DNA from: Saccharothrix sp. NRRL B-16348 | GTDB lineage: Bacteria > Actinomycetota > Actinomycetes > Mycobacteriales > Pseudonocardiaceae | Length of the DNA stretch: 64,000 nt | NCBI RefSeq assembly: GCF_001280085.1 | Contig: NZ_LGED01000158.1 | Coordinates: 45,310-109,309 of the forward strand | Direction of reading: 5' to 3' | Shown here: positions 49,903 to 61,848 of the stretch, in pieces | How positions within the stretch are numbered: the stretch's first letter is position 1 | Layout: each line of letters opens with the position of its first letter | Made by a program: the position numbers and the translations under genes | Notes under the pieces: model-generated | Seen by the model: only the letters and a program-made list of their open reading frames with translations | The model's database searches: none | What the model was told of the DNA's origin: nothing

Positions 49903-49924
49903 ACGACGGACGCGAATGTGTCAA

Positions 49925-49950
49925 GGGGTTCAGGTTTCACGCCTGACCCC
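49925..49950 (+). terminator. Hairpin after the DrrAB-type genes
   Basis: GGGGTTCAGG pairs with CCTGACCCC around TTTCACG with one bulged T, 22 bases after the permease stop. Confidence 0.5.
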
Positions 49951-50006
49951 GAACGGGTAGTCCGGTGGCAGCCCAGCCAAGGGGAGATCCAGCCAGGGAG
50001 GCCGAG

Positions 50007-50573
50007 ATGTCCACCGGCACCACCATCGGCGTGATCGTCGCCGCGCTGGTCGCACTGGCGGCGATCGCGCTGCTGCTCAAGGTTGCCTTGCAGCGCAAGA
50101 GGTTGCGCGCGAAGTTCGGGCCCGAGTACGAGCGGGTCGTCCAGCGCACCGACAGCAGGATGGCGGCGGAACGGGAGCTCGTGGCACGGGAGCACGAGCA
50201 CGCCAAGCTGGAGCTGCGCCCGCTGAGCCCCGTCTCGCGGGAGAGCTACGCGCGGAACTGGACCCGCGTGCAGGAGCAGTTCGTCGACGCGCCGACGGCG
50301 GCGGTGGGCCAAGCGGACCGCTTGGTCACCGACCTGATGGCGGAACGCGGCTACCCCACCGAGGGGTACGAGAAGCAGGCGTCGATGCTGTCGGTCGACC
50401 ACGCCCGCGCGCTCGACCACTACCGCGAGGCGCACGCGATCACCGAACGCCAGGACCGCGGCGAGGCGACGACCGAAGACCTCCGCGTCGCGATGGTGCA
50501 CTACCGCAGCCTGTTCGAGGACCTGCTGGGCGAGCCCCGGGACGGGGAACGCCGGGAAGGAGCGCGGGGATGA
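50007..50573 (+). CDS. Membrane-anchored hypothetical protein, paralog of the next gene
   Basis: 188 residues from the ATG at 50007 preceded by GGGAGG. One N-terminal membrane segment (TIGVIVAALVALAAIALLLKVAL, residues 5-27), then a long charged helical region (RTDSRMAAERELVAREHEHAKLELRPLS) and a C-terminal domain with NWTRVQEQFVDAPTAAVGQADRLVTDLMAERGY. The core pattern W-x(3)-Q-x2-FVD-x-P-x2-AV-x2-AD-x-LVT recurs in the next protein. Families of this kind are common in actinobacteria without known function. The stop overlaps the next start (ATGA). Confidence 0.7.
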   Translation: MSTGTTIGVIVAALVALAAIALLLKVALQRKRLRAKFGPEYERVVQRTDSRMAAERELVAREHEHAKLELRPLSPVSRESYARNWTRVQEQFVDAPTAAVGQADRLVTDLMAERGYPTEGYEKQASMLSVDHARALDHYREAHAITERQDRGEATTEDLRVAMVHYRSLFEDLLGEPRDGERREGARG

Positions 50574-50962
50574 CCGGCCACCAGGACGCCACCGCCACCG
50601 CCGACACCACCGACGACACCACTGCTACCACCACCGAAGGCCCCGTGGACGCGGAGCTGGTCGAGCTGCACCCGGTCTCCACCACGGCGGGCGACGCGCC
50701 GCTGTTCGCCACCGAGGACGCGGAGAACTTCCAGGTCGAGTGGCGCGCGTTGCAGTCCGAGTTCGTGGACGACCCGCGTGAGGCCGTGCAGCGGGCGGAC
50801 GAGCTGGTCACGCAGGTGATGCGGACGCTCACCGACACGTTCGCCGAGCACAAGCACGCCCTGGAGGAGCAGTGGCAGCAGGGCGAGCAGGCGCAGACCG
50901 AGGAGCTGCGGCAGGCCCTCAAGCGCTACCGCGCGTTCTTCGACCGACTGCTGTCCGTCTGA
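50570..50962 (+). CDS. Soluble hypothetical protein, paralog of the previous gene
   Basis: 130 residues. A Thr/Asp-rich disordered N-terminus (TADTTDDTTATTTEGP) leads to a helical domain EWRALQSEFVDDPREAVQRADELVTQVMRTLTDTF, parallel to the domain in the upstream protein, and a final helical hairpin LRQALKRYRAFFDRLLSV similar to MVHYRSLFEDLLGE upstream. It has no membrane anchor, so the pair looks like a membrane-bound and a free version that may interact. A strong bidirectional terminator follows. Confidence 0.7.
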   Translation: MTGHQDATATADTTDDTTATTTEGPVDAELVELHPVSTTAGDAPLFATEDAENFQVEWRALQSEFVDDPREAVQRADELVTQVMRTLTDTFAEHKHALEEQWQQGEQAQTEELRQALKRYRAFFDRLLSV

Positions 50963-51015
50963 CCTCGGCCGTGATCCACCGACCGACTTCCAGGGCGACC
51001 CAGGAGTGAGGACTC

Positions 51016-51051
51016 CCCGTTGTGCGTCTGGCGACCCAGGTGCACAACGGG
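51016..51051. terminator. Long two-part hairpin terminator
   Basis: CCCGTTGTGC (51016-51025) pairs perfectly with GCACAACGGG (51042-51051), and the loop holds a further CTGG/CCAG stem. It lies between the converging genes ending at 50962 and 51073. Confidence 0.7.
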
Positions 51052-51072
51052 TGTTTCCCGTCTTCGGGGCGG

Positions 51073-51402
51073 TCAGCCCGGCAGTTCCCGGATCTCCATC
51101 TCCAGCACGTCGATCTCGTCGCTGATCGCCTCGTCCAGCATCCGGTCGAGCAGCTCGGAGCAGTCCGACGACGTCCCGATGCCGAACCGGGGCACCTGCT
51201 CCCACCACACCGCCGGGTTGTTCCAGAACGAGCCGGAGCCCTGGTCGACGCCTTCGAGGCAACGCAGCCGCGAATCGTCGTCCGGCAGCCGGCGGACGTA
51301 GTCGATGAACCGGGCCAGCGCGTCCGGGTTGATCACCGGCACCGCGCCGTACCCGCGCAGGCAGTCCTCGAGCTCCGTCAGGAACTCCTCTTTGAACGTC
51401 AC
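51073..51402 (-). CDS. Small hypothetical protein
   Basis: 109 residues from a GTG at 51402 (VTFKEEFLTELEDCLRGYGA). Acidic and helical, with FIDYVRRLPDDDSRLRCLEGVDQG and a Trp-rich SFWNNPAVWWEQVPRFGIG, then LLDRMLDEAISDEIDVLEMEIRELPG. No signal peptide or membrane segment. Upstream in-frame text before the GTG is Pro/Arg-rich and not coding-like. Family not recognised. About 228 bases without a gene separate it from the next gene; I see only a modestly AT-richer promoter-like stretch (51510-51625) there. Confidence 0.55.
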   Translation of the reverse strand: MTFKEEFLTELEDCLRGYGAVPVINPDALARFIDYVRRLPDDDSRLRCLEGVDQGSGSFWNNPAVWWEQVPRFGIGTSSDCSELLDRMLDEAISDEIDVLEMEIRELPG

Positions 51403-51630
51403 GGCGCCACCCCCGCTTCCCCCGCGACCGCGCGGGTGAGGAGGACTCACGTACCAGGGGCAACAACGGTACTCCCGCCGGGACGCGCAAAACTTGCTGC
51501 CAATGGGCGGTTTCCGGGCAAGATTCGCTAACGTTCCGCGCCCACCCGCGGCCACGGACTCCGGAATTCCACTGTTATGTCCTAAGTGGACCGACAGCGC
51601 ACGGGCGGAACAGTTACCGTTACGTGACTT

Positions 51631-52404
51631 TCACTCCGCGCGCAGCCGCGCCACGAAGCTGAACCGGTCGCCCCGGTAGAGCGAGCGGACCCGCTCGATC
51701 GGCTCGCCAACGTTGTCATGGGACACGCGGTGCAGCAGCAGCATCGGCAGCGCCGGGTTCGTGCCGATGAGCAACGCCTCGCGCGGCGTCGCCAGCACCG
51801 TCTCCACCCGCTCCTCGGCCTCGGCGAACACCACGCCCAGCCGGTCGCTCAGGCACGCGTACAGCGACGTGGTCGGGTCCAGCACCTCCAGCAACGTCGG
51901 GAACCGCGCCGCGGACAGGTAGGTCGACTCCAGCCCGACCCGCTCACCGTCGGCCAGCAGCACGCGTTCCAGGTGGACGACCTGGTCGCCACGCCCGATC
52001 CGCAGGTCCCGCGCCAGCACGTCGTCCGCGGGCAGGTGCTCGACGGTGATCACGCTGCGCGCCGCGTCGACGCCCTGCCGCCGCATGCCCTCGGTGTAGC
52101 TGAGCAGCGACAGCGGCTGCACCAGCTTGGGCGGCGCGACGTAGGTGCCGCTGCCCTGGCGGCGTTGCAGCTTGCCTTCGAGCACCAGTTCCCCGACGGC
52201 CTGGCGCAGCGTCACCCGCGACACCGCGAACCGCTCGGCCAGCTCCCGCTCCGACGGCAGCGCCGTGCCCTCGCCGAGCGCGTCGACGAGCCACAGCAGC
52301 TCGGTCTTCACCGCGTAGTAGCGGGGGATGCGGCCGTGTTCGGGGATGCCGGCGCGGACCGGCCCGTCCGCGCGGTACTGGGGCACGTAATGCGAGGCAT
52401 GCAC
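51631..52404 (-). CDS. GntR-family regulator with UTRA ligand domain
   Basis: 257 residues. GntR winged helix at ~25-95 (GTALPSERELAERFAVSRVTLRQAVGELVLEGKLQRRQGSGTYV), UTRA domain at ~110-250 (VVHLERVLLADGERVGLESTYL, LLHRVSHDNVGEPIERVRSLYRGDRFSFVARL). This is the DasR/NagR-like subgroup, which senses phosphorylated aminosugars or other sugars. GTG at 52404 gives a short N-terminal tail (HASHYVPQYR); starts further in are possible. No sugar-uptake genes adjoin it; the nearest gene is an amino-acid binding protein. Confidence 0.85.
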   Translation of the reverse strand: MHASHYVPQYRADGPVRAGIPEHGRIPRYYAVKTELLWLVDALGEGTALPSERELAERFAVSRVTLRQAVGELVLEGKLQRRQGSGTYVAPPKLVQPLSLLSYTEGMRRQGVDAARSVITVEHLPADDVLARDLRIGRGDQVVHLERVLLADGERVGLESTYLSAARFPTLLEVLDPTTSLYACLSDRLGVVFAEAEERVETVLATPREALLIGTNPALPMLLLHRVSHDNVGEPIERVRSLYRGDRFSFVARLRAE

Positions 52405-52463
52405 ACAGCCGAGCCTACGGGGCGGTCCGGGCCGGTCAGACCGCTAACGGGGTGGGTCGCAGA

Positions 52464-53297
52464 TCACGGCGCGAGCGCGGGCGGCTCCGGGATGGCGTAA
52501 CCGGAAGCACCCAGGTTGGTCTCCAACGACTTGCGCCATTCGCCGGTGTCGATCATCTTCCGAACGGCCGCGGCCACCTTGGCCTTGCTGGTCGGATCGC
52601 CCCGGCGCATGCCGATGCCGTACTCCTCCTTGCTGAACGGCCGGTTGACCACCCGCAGCAGCTCGGGGTTCTGCGCGGCGTACCCGGCGAGGATCACGTC
52701 GTCGGTCGTCATGGCGTCCACCTGCTCGGCCAGCAGCGCGGTGACGCAATCGCTGAAATTGGGATATTCCTTGAGTTCCACGGATTTCGCGAACTGGTCC
52801 TTCACGTACTGCGCCGATGTGGTGTTCGCCACCGAGCACAGCGTCAGGTTGCCGGAGTTGAGCGATTCCGGTCCGGTGATCCGCTCATCGGTCAACCGGA
52901 CCAGCAGGTCCTGCCCGGCCACGAAGTACGGTCCTACGAAGTCGATGACCTCCTTGCGCTTGTCGGTGATCGAGTAACTGGACACGACGAGATCCGCGGC
53001 GCCCTCGGTGAGCAGCTTCTCGCGCTCCGACGGCGTCGCCTCGGTGAAGGTGATGCCGGATTCGTCGACCCCCAGTTCCTTCGCCACATAACGGGCCACG
53101 TCGACGTCGAAGCCGCGGAAAGTGCCGTCCAAACGGCGCAAACCGAGCCCCGGTTGGTCGTACGCCACGGCGATGGTCAGCTTGTCGGAGCTGTCCGCCT
53201 TGCCGGCGACGGTCGTGTCGTCACCGGTGGAGCACGACGCGAGGACAAGCGCGGCGGAACACGCCACCACAAGGGCGCGTAGCGGTGCCAGAGCCAT
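52464..53297 (-). CDS. Glutamate-type ABC transporter substrate-binding lipoprotein (orphan)
   Basis: 277 residues, periplasmic binding protein family 3. AGGGGAAGA precedes the ATG; signal MALAPLRALVVACSAALVLASC with lipobox LASC. Characteristic segments: LTIAVAYDQPGLG, FRGFDVDVARYVAKELG, GAADLVVSSYSITDKRKEVIDFVGPYFVAGQDLLV, and the C-terminal EEYGIGMRRGD. It resembles GluB-like glutamate binders in actinobacteria. No permease or ATPase genes are adjacent, so it either works with a distant transporter or in signalling. Confidence 0.85.
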   Translation of the reverse strand: MALAPLRALVVACSAALVLASCSTGDDTTVAGKADSSDKLTIAVAYDQPGLGLRRLDGTFRGFDVDVARYVAKELGVDESGITFTEATPSEREKLLTEGAADLVVSSYSITDKRKEVIDFVGPYFVAGQDLLVRLTDERITGPESLNSGNLTLCSVANTTSAQYVKDQFAKSVELKEYPNFSDCVTALLAEQVDAMTTDDVILAGYAAQNPELLRVVNRPFSKEEYGIGMRRGDPTSKAKVAAAVRKMIDTGEWRKSLETNLGASGYAIPEPPALAP

Positions 53298-53432
53298 TCT
53301 TCCCCTTTTCGGGAGCTTCCTCGGGTTGCCGGAAACCTAAGCGGCCCAACGGACTTGGTCCAGAGCCAGGAGGAAGATAGGGGAAACCTGATCGGTCAAG
53401 GGTGACGGTTGTGTATCGAGACAGTGACCGGG

Positions 53433-56096
<2,664 letters not shown>

Positions 56097-56101
56097 GGCG
56101 G

Positions 56102-57277
56102 TCAGTCCCTCGGGTCGTCGGGGTCCAGGCCGTGCAGCGGGAACACCGCGCGCCGGGTCTCCATCACCGCCAGGTCGACCGGGGTGTCGAGCTGGCCGCC
56201 CCACTGCTCGAACGCGGTGTCGGAGCCGTCGGTCATGGACGACGGCAGCGGCCAGTTCGGCGCCAGGGTCGAGGCGTGGGCGACCCAGTCGGCGGGCAGC
56301 GGGGTGTTCGGGTCGACGTCCCGGTCCAGCACGGTGGCCAGCAGGTGCGTCCAACTGCGCGGCACGACCCGCAGCAGCTCGTACCCGCCGCCGCCCAGCG
56401 CCAGCCACCGTCCGTTCGCGGTCCGCTCGGCCAGCTCGCGCAGGCGGCGGTAGATCGCGCGGTGGCCGTCCACGGTGAGCGCGAGGTCGGCCAGGGGGTC
56501 CTCGCGGTGCGTGTCCACGCCGCACTGGGTGACCAGGAGCTGCGGCCCGAACGCGGTCAGCAGGGACGGGACGGTGGCCTCGAACGCGCGCAGCCACGCC
56601 TGGTCGCCGCTGCCGGGCGGCAGGGCCAGGTTCACGCTCGTGCCCTCCGCGCCCTCGCCACCCACCTCCGCGGGCCGTCCCGTGCCGGGCCAGAGGCTCA
56701 GCGGGTTCTGGTGGATCGAGACGGTGAGCACGCGCGGGTCGTCGTAGAAGGCGGCCTGCACGCCGTCGCCGTGGTGCACGTCGGTGTCGATGTAGGCGAT
56801 CCGGTCGAAGCCGTTGTCGAGCAGCCACGAGATGGCCACGGCGCAGTCGTTGTAGACGCAGAACCCGGCCGCGTGGTCGCGCATGGCGTGGTGCAGCCCG
56901 CCCGCGATGTTCACCGCCCGGTCCGCCTCACCCGAGGCGATCCGCCGTGCGGCGGCCAGCGAACCGCCCACGACCAGCGCGGACGCCTCGTGCATGCGGG
57001 CGAACACCGGGTTGTCCGCGGTGCCGAGGCCGTGGCCGACGTCCCAGCCCGCCATCGGCGCGGCCTGGACGGCGTTGAGGTAGGACGGCTCGTGCACGCG
57101 TTCGATCTCGGTGTCCGTCGCCGGGTCGGGCGCGATGAGCCCCACGCCGTCCAGCACGCCGAGCGCGCTCGCCAGCCGTACGGTCAGGTCCAGCCGGACG
57201 GGGTTGAGCGGGTGGTCCCCGCCCAGGTCGTAGCCGAGGAAGGACTCGTCCCAGACAACGGCGGCTTCCTTACCCAT
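56102..57277 (-). CDS. acuC: AcuC-type class I histone-deacetylase-like protein deacetylase
   Basis: 391 residues. Arginase/deacetylase fold with zinc ligands in YIDTDVHHGDGV (Asp and His) and the later TQCGVDTHREDPLADL; the active-site AGGLHHAM and CVYNDCAVAI are intact, as is GGGGYEL before the C-terminus. AcuC removes acetyl groups from acetyl-CoA synthetase and restores activity. Co-transcription with the GNAT/CoA-ligase protein directly downstream gives both arms of a reversible acetylation switch over acyl-CoA formation. Confidence 0.9.
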   Translation of the reverse strand: MGKEAAVVWDESFLGYDLGGDHPLNPVRLDLTVRLASALGVLDGVGLIAPDPATDTEIERVHEPSYLNAVQAAPMAGWDVGHGLGTADNPVFARMHEASALVVGGSLAAARRIASGEADRAVNIAGGLHHAMRDHAAGFCVYNDCAVAISWLLDNGFDRIAYIDTDVHHGDGVQAAFYDDPRVLTVSIHQNPLSLWPGTGRPAEVGGEGAEGTSVNLALPPGSGDQAWLRAFEATVPSLLTAFGPQLLVTQCGVDTHREDPLADLALTVDGHRAIYRRLRELAERTANGRWLALGGGGYELLRVVPRSWTHLLATVLDRDVDPNTPLPADWVAHASTLAPNWPLPSSMTDGSDTAFEQWGGQLDTPVDLAVMETRRAVFPLHGLDPDDPRD

Positions 57278-57439
57278 GTCGGCAACCTAACCCACGCGAC
57301 GCGCGGTGGCGTGATCACAGGTTGGTCGCCCCCGACGTGCGGACGCCCGGGGTGGACTTAGAGTCTGCCGAGACGACGCGGGCCAGGATTGCGGCCATCG
57401 AGGATGGAACCCCGCACGTCGGAACGGGGTCAGAGAGAC

Positions 57440-58057
57440 ATGCACCTGCGACGAGTCCCCGCCCTGACCACTGTGCTGGCCTTGGCGCTCACGCTCGGCC
57501 TCTCGGCCTGCGCCACCAAGGTCATCGGCAGCCCGGTCGCCGCGGCGGGCGGGTCGACCGGTGAGCAGACCGCGTCCGGCAAGCCGTCGTCGACCAAGAC
57601 CTCGTCGCCCAAGACGTCCAGCAAGGCGAACGCGCCGAAGACCACCGAGGCCGAGAAGCCGTCCGGCGACGTGAAGATCACGACGAAGAAGAAGACCGAG
57701 GGCTACGAGGACTGCGACATCCTCACGCCCGAGGACGTGGCCGCGGCCGTCGGCGCGTCGAAGGGCGGCGAGAAGGGCTGCGTGCAGAGCACGGAGGACC
57801 CGTTCGCGGTCGTGCTGTTCATGGTCACGTTCGCCGAGTACGAGGGTGAGGCGCGGACCATCGAGGTCGGCGGCAACACCGCGTACGAGGTGAAGGAGAA
57901 GGGCGGCGACTGCACGGTGCTGGTCATGCTGACCGACGACCCGGAGGAGATCACCCCGGCGTTCCAGGCCACCGTGACCCCGATCGACGAGATCGACCCG
58001 TGCGAGATCGCACTCAAGCTCGCCACCAAGGGCTTCGAGAAGATCCCGAATGCTTAA
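57440..58057 (+). CDS. DUF3558 lipoprotein
   Basis: 205 residues from the ATG at 57440. Signal VPALTTVLALALTLGLSACA with lipobox LSAC, then a Ser/Thr/Lys linker (TKTSSPKTSSKANAPKTTEA) and a DUF3558 domain starting DCDILTPEDVAAAVGA and ending DPCEIALKLATKG with four cysteines likely forming disulfides. The family is confined to actinobacteria; function unknown, presumably cell-surface. Monocistronic, with its own terminator. Confidence 0.85.
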   Translation: MHLRRVPALTTVLALALTLGLSACATKVIGSPVAAAGGSTGEQTASGKPSSTKTSSPKTSSKANAPKTTEAEKPSGDVKITTKKKTEGYEDCDILTPEDVAAAVGASKGGEKGCVQSTEDPFAVVLFMVTFAEYEGEARTIEVGGNTAYEVKEKGGDCTVLVMLTDDPEEITPAFQATVTPIDEIDPCEIALKLATKGFEKIPNA

Positions 58058-58066
58058 GTAGGTCCG

Positions 58067-58104
58067 GGAACGGCCGGTCGGGGTGCGCTCCGACCGGCCG
58101 TTCC
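58067..58104. terminator. Perfect 15-bp hairpin between converging genes
   Basis: GGAACGGCCGGTCGG (58067-58081) pairs exactly with CCGACCGGCCGTTCC (58090-58104), loop GGTGCGCT, followed by GCGTTTC. It separates the DUF3558 gene from the converging sulfurtransferase gene and is likely bidirectional. Confidence 0.85.
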
Positions 58105-58109
58105 GCGTT

Positions 58110-58946
58110 TCAACCGGTCGCGGCGGGTCGGGATGGGTCTGAGGACCACTGCGACCAAGAGCCCGCGTAGAGCGGCGCGGGGTGGTCCGGGGTGGTGATG
58201 CCGGCCACTTCCAGGGCCAGGACCACCGAGGACGCCGTGACGCCGGACCCGCAGTAGGCGGCGACCGGGCGGTCGGTGGTGACGCCGATGGCCTCGAAGC
58301 GTTCGGCCAGCGCCGCGGCGGGCAGCCAGCGGCCCTCGGAGGTGTGGCCCGAGGTCGGCGCGTTCAGCGCGCCCGGGATGTGCCCGGCGCGCGGGTCGAC
58401 CGGCTCGGTCTCGCCCCGGTAGCGCTCGGGGGCGCGCGCGTCGAGCAGCGTGCCGGCCTCGGTGAACGCGGCGGCCTCGTCGGCGTCCAGCACGGGCATG
58501 CCGCCGGGCTGCACGACGATGTCGCCGGGAACGGGCGTCGGGGTGTGCGCGTCGACGGGGCGGCCCTCGGCGGTCCACGCCGCGAAGCCGCCGTCCAGGA
58601 CCGCCACTTCCGGGTGACCCGCCCAGCGCAGCAGCCACCAGGCACGTGCGGCGACGGAGCCGTCACCACCGTCGTACGCCACGACCGGGTGATGCCGGCG
58701 GACACCGGCGGCGCGCAGCACGGCCTGGAGCGCAGCCGGGTCGGGCAGCGGGTGGCGGCCGCCGGCGCCGGGCGGTGAGGACAGCTCGGTGTCCAGGTCG
58801 ACGTAGACCGCACCGGGAACGTGTCCGACCTCGTAGTCTTGACGTCCCGGTGGTCCGACCAAGCGCCACCGGACGTCGAGCACGACCGGTGGTTCGGCGC
58901 CGTTCAGCGCGGAGGCCAGGGCTTCGGTGCTGATCAGTGGATGCAC
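58110..58946 (-). CDS. sseA: Thiosulfate / 3-mercaptopyruvate sulfurtransferase
   Basis: 278 residues from a GTG at 58946 (VHPLISTEALASALNG). Two rhodanese domains: the inactive N-terminal one (PVVLDVRWRLVG...VPGAVYVDLDTELSSPPGAGGRHPLP) and the active C-terminal one with LLDARAPERYRGETEPVDPRAGHIPGALN and the catalytic Cys in AAYCGSGVTAS. The CGSGVTA loop fits mercaptopyruvate-type enzymes (CGSGVTA) more than strict thiosulfate enzymes. Stand-alone gene divergent from the IdeR-like regulator. Confidence 0.9.
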   Translation of the reverse strand: MHPLISTEALASALNGAEPPVVLDVRWRLVGPPGRQDYEVGHVPGAVYVDLDTELSSPPGAGGRHPLPDPAALQAVLRAAGVRRHHPVVAYDGGDGSVAARAWWLLRWAGHPEVAVLDGGFAAWTAEGRPVDAHTPTPVPGDIVVQPGGMPVLDADEAAAFTEAGTLLDARAPERYRGETEPVDPRAGHIPGALNAPTSGHTSEGRWLPAAALAERFEAIGVTTDRPVAAYCGSGVTASSVVLALEVAGITTPDHPAPLYAGSWSQWSSDPSRPAATG

Positions 58947-59007
58947 GGCACCATCCTGCACCCGTGACCGGCCGACTAGCATTGACGCCATACGAAGGGG
59001 AGCGGGT

Positions 59008-59700
59008 GTGAACGACCTCATCGACACCACCGAGATGTACCTCCGCACGATCTACGAGCTCGAAGAAGAGGGTGTGGTGCCTCTGCGCGCCCGCATCGCC
59101 GAGCGGCTGGGCCAGAGCGGTCCGACGGTGAGCCAGACGGTCGGTCGGATGGAGCGCGACGGCCTGGTCGTCGTGGCCGACGACCGCCACCTCGAGCTCA
59201 CCGAGCAGGGCCGCAACCTGGCCATCGCGGTCATGCGCAAGCACCGGCTCGCCGAGCGCCTCCTGGTCGACATCATCGGCCTGGAGTGGGAGCACGTGCA
59301 CAGCGAGGCGTGCCGCTGGGAGCACGTCATGAGCGAGGCCGTCGAGCGCAAGCTGGTCAAGCTCCTCGGCAACCCCACCACCTCGCCCTACGGCAACCCC
59401 ATCCCCGGTCTGGACAAGCTGGGTGACGGCGAGCCCGCCCCGCCCGCCGAGGCGGACCTGGTGCGGATCGACGAGGTGGCCCGGCGCGGCGGCGGTCGCG
59501 TCGAGGTGCGCCGGATCGCCGAGCACGTGCAGCTCGACGAGGACCTGATGGCCGAGCTGAAGGCCGCCGGCGTCGTGCCGGGCGGCACGGTCGAGGTCGA
59601 CTCGCTCGGCGGCGCGAAGGTCATCCAGGTGCGCGGCAACGGCACGGTCGCCGAGTTGGACCCGGCGGTGGCGCACGCCGTCCTGGTGCAGGCCCGGTGA
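59008..59700 (+). CDS. ideR: DtxR-family metal-dependent regulator (IdeR-like)
   Basis: 230 residues from a GTG at 59008. N-terminal winged helix (LIDTTEMYLRTIYELEEEGVVPLRARIAERLGQSGPTVSQTVGRMERDGLV), dimerisation/metal domain with MRKHRLAERLLVDIIGLEWEHVHSEACRWEHVMSEAVERKL (Cys and His/Glu metal ligands), and a C-terminal SH3-like domain (VEVDSLGGAKVIQVRG). Length and motifs equal those of IdeR/DtxR, the ferrous-iron-activated repressor of uptake genes; an MntR-type role is less likely because of the SH3 domain and Cys ligand. It overlaps galK by GTGA, an arrangement of DtxR followed by galK and galE. Confidence 0.9.
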   Translation: MNDLIDTTEMYLRTIYELEEEGVVPLRARIAERLGQSGPTVSQTVGRMERDGLVVVADDRHLELTEQGRNLAIAVMRKHRLAERLLVDIIGLEWEHVHSEACRWEHVMSEAVERKLVKLLGNPTTSPYGNPIPGLDKLGDGEPAPPAEADLVRIDEVARRGGGRVEVRRIAEHVQLDEDLMAELKAAGVVPGGTVEVDSLGGAKVIQVRGNGTVAELDPAVAHAVLVQAR

Positions 59701-60857
59701 GCCCGGCGCGGCGCGCGATCGCCGCGTTCACCCGGCTGCACGGCGGCACGCCGCGCGGTGTCTGGTCCGCGCCCGGCCGGGTGAACCTGATCGGGGAGCA
59801 CACCGACTACAACGACGGCTTCGTCCTGCCGTTCGCCCTGCCCCACCGGACCGCGGTGGCCGCGTCGCCGCGTGACGACGGTCGGTTGCGCGTGGCCACG
59901 GTGGGTGACGACGGCGTGGTGCAGCAGGCCACGCCGGTGCTGGTCGCCGACTTGGAGCCCGGCGCGGTCAAGGGCTGGGCGGCGTACCCGGCGGGGGTGG
60001 CGTGGGTGCTGCGCGAGCAGGGCCTGACCGGCGGTGCGGACCTGGTGATCGCGGGCGACGTGCCGGCGGGCGCGGGCCTGTCGTCGTCGCACGCGTTGGA
60101 GTGCGCGGTGGCGTTGGCGCTGCTCGGGCTGGCCGACCACGCGGCCGACGACCTGCCGCGGATCGCGCGCTGGGTGCAGCGCTCGGAGAACGACTTCGTC
60201 GGCGCGCCCACCGGTCTGCTGGACCAGACCGCGTCGCTGTGCTGCACCGAGGCGCACGTGCTGTTCCTGGACGTGCGGTCGTTCGAGGCCGAGCAGGTGC
60301 CGTTCGACGCGGCCGAGCACGGCCTGGAAGTGCTGGTCGTCGACACGCGGGCCAGCCATTCGCACACCGACGGCGGCTACGGCGCGCGGCGCGCGGGCTG
60401 TGAGAAGGCCGCGTCGATCCTGGGGGTTCCCGCGCTGCGGGGCGTGGACGTGAGCGGGCTGGACGGCGCGCTGGCCCGGTTGCCCGAGGAGCTGCGCCCG
60501 CTGGTGCGGCACGTGGTGACCGAGAACGAACGGGTGCTGGCGGCGGTGGAGCTGCTGCGCACCGGCCGGCTGGCGGAGCTGGGACCGCTGCTGGACGCCT
60601 CCCACGCGTCGCTGCGCGACGACTACAAGGTGTCCGCGCCCGAGCTGGACGTCGCGGTGGACGCGGCGAAGGAGGCGGGCGCGTTGGGCGCGCGGATGAC
60701 CGGCGGCGGTTTCGGCGGGTCGGCGATCGCGCTGGTGCCCGTGGAGCGGCACGACGAGGTGGTGCGGCGGGTGTTGGCCGCGTTCGCCGGACGTGGTTGG
60801 ACGACACCGAGGACTTTCACGGCGGTGCCCTCGGCGGGCGCCGGCCGGGATCACTGA
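59697..60857 (+). CDS. galK: Galactokinase
   Basis: 386 residues. GTG at 59697 overlaps the regulator stop. GHMP kinase with the galactokinase signature [21 protein letters not shown], split below: [17 protein letters not shown] near residues 25-41, phosphate loop [16 protein letters not shown], catalytic-base segment [13 protein letters not shown], and C-terminal [15 protein letters not shown]. It phosphorylates galactose at C1 for the Leloir pathway. No galT is visible in the window; galE follows. Confidence 0.93.
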   Translation: MSPARRAIAAFTRLHGGTPRGVWSAPGRVNLIGEHTDYNDGFVLPFALPHRTAVAASPRDDGRLRVATVGDDGVVQQATPVLVADLEPGAVKGWAAYPAGVAWVLREQGLTGGADLVIAGDVPAGAGLSSSHALECAVALALLGLADHAADDLPRIARWVQRSENDFVGAPTGLLDQTASLCCTEAHVLFLDVRSFEAEQVPFDAAEHGLEVLVVDTRASHSHTDGGYGARRAGCEKAASILGVPALRGVDVSGLDGALARLPEELRPLVRHVVTENERVLAAVELLRTGRLAELGPLLDASHASLRDDYKVSAPELDVAVDAAKEAGALGARMTGGGFGGSAIALVPVERHDEVVRRVLAAFAGRGWTTPRTFTAVPSAGAGRDH

Positions 60858-60885
60858 CGGACTGGGTCGAAAGCGGGGATGCAGG

Positions 60886-61848
60886 GTGAAGTTGCTCGTC
60901 ACGGGCGGCGCCGGGTACGTGGGCAGCGTCTGCGCGGCCAGGCTGGTGGAGTCCGGGCACGAGGTGGTCGTGCTGGACGACCTGTCCACCGGGCACGCGG
61001 ACGCGGTGCCGGACGGTGCGCGGCTGGTCGAGGCGGGCATCGATGACGCGATCGGTGACGTGCTCGCCGAGGGGTACGACGGTGTGCTGCACTTCGCGGC
61101 CAAGTCGCTGGTCGGCGAGTCCATGCAGGACCCGGCGAAGTACTGGCAGGGCAACGTGGTGACGTCGCTGCGGCTGCTGGACGCGATGCGCGGGCACGGC
61201 ACGCCCCGGCTGGTGTTCTCCTCCACCGCCGCGACCTACGGCGAGCCGGAACAGGTGCCGATCGCGGAGACCGCGCCGACCCGCCCCACCAACACCTACG
61301 GCGCGACGAAGCTCGCGATCGATCACGCGATCACGTCCTACGCCGCCGCGCACGGCCTGGCCGCCGTGTCGCTGCGCTACTTCAACGTGGCGGGCGCGTA
61401 CGGGCGGTTCGGCGAGCGGCACGGAGTGGAGACGCACCTCATCCCGATCGTGCTGCAGGTCGCGTCCGGCCGGCGTGAGCGCGTGCAGGTGTACGGCGAC
61501 GACTGGCCGACCGACGACGGCACGTGCGTGCGCGACTACATCCACGTCGTGGACCTCGCCGACGCGCACCTGCGGGCGCTGGAACACGCGGCGGCGGGCG
61601 AGCACCGCATCTACAACCTGGGCAACGGGCTGGGCTTCTCGGTCAAGCAGGTCGTCGACGCGTGCCGCGAGGTGACCGGCCACCCGATCCCGGCCGACGT
61701 GGCGCCGCGCCGCGCGGGCGACCCGGCGGTGCTCGTGGCCTCCAGCGACAAGGCACGCACCGAGCTGGGCTGGAAGCCCGAGCGGGTGGACCTGGCCGGC
61801 ATCGTGCGCGACGCGTGGGACTTCACCCGGTCACAACAGGGGGCGTGA
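60886..61848 (+). CDS. galE: UDP-glucose 4-epimerase
   Basis: 320 residues from a GTG at 60886 ([14 protein letters not shown]). NAD-binding GGAGYVG, Ser/Thr in [11 protein letters not shown], and the catalytic Tyr-x3-Lys in NTYGATKLA near residue 140; [12 protein letters not shown] and [18 protein letters not shown] are GalE hallmarks. It interconverts UDP-glucose and UDP-galactose. Lies 28 bases after galK and directly abuts the peptidase gene. Confidence 0.93.
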   Translation: MKLLVTGGAGYVGSVCAARLVESGHEVVVLDDLSTGHADAVPDGARLVEAGIDDAIGDVLAEGYDGVLHFAAKSLVGESMQDPAKYWQGNVVTSLRLLDAMRGHGTPRLVFSSTAATYGEPEQVPIAETAPTRPTNTYGATKLAIDHAITSYAAAHGLAAVSLRYFNVAGAYGRFGERHGVETHLIPIVLQVASGRRERVQVYGDDWPTDDGTCVRDYIHVVDLADAHLRALEHAAAGEHRIYNLGNGLGFSVKQVVDACREVTGHPIPADVAPRRAGDPAVLVASSDKARTELGWKPERVDLAGIVRDAWDFTRSQQGA

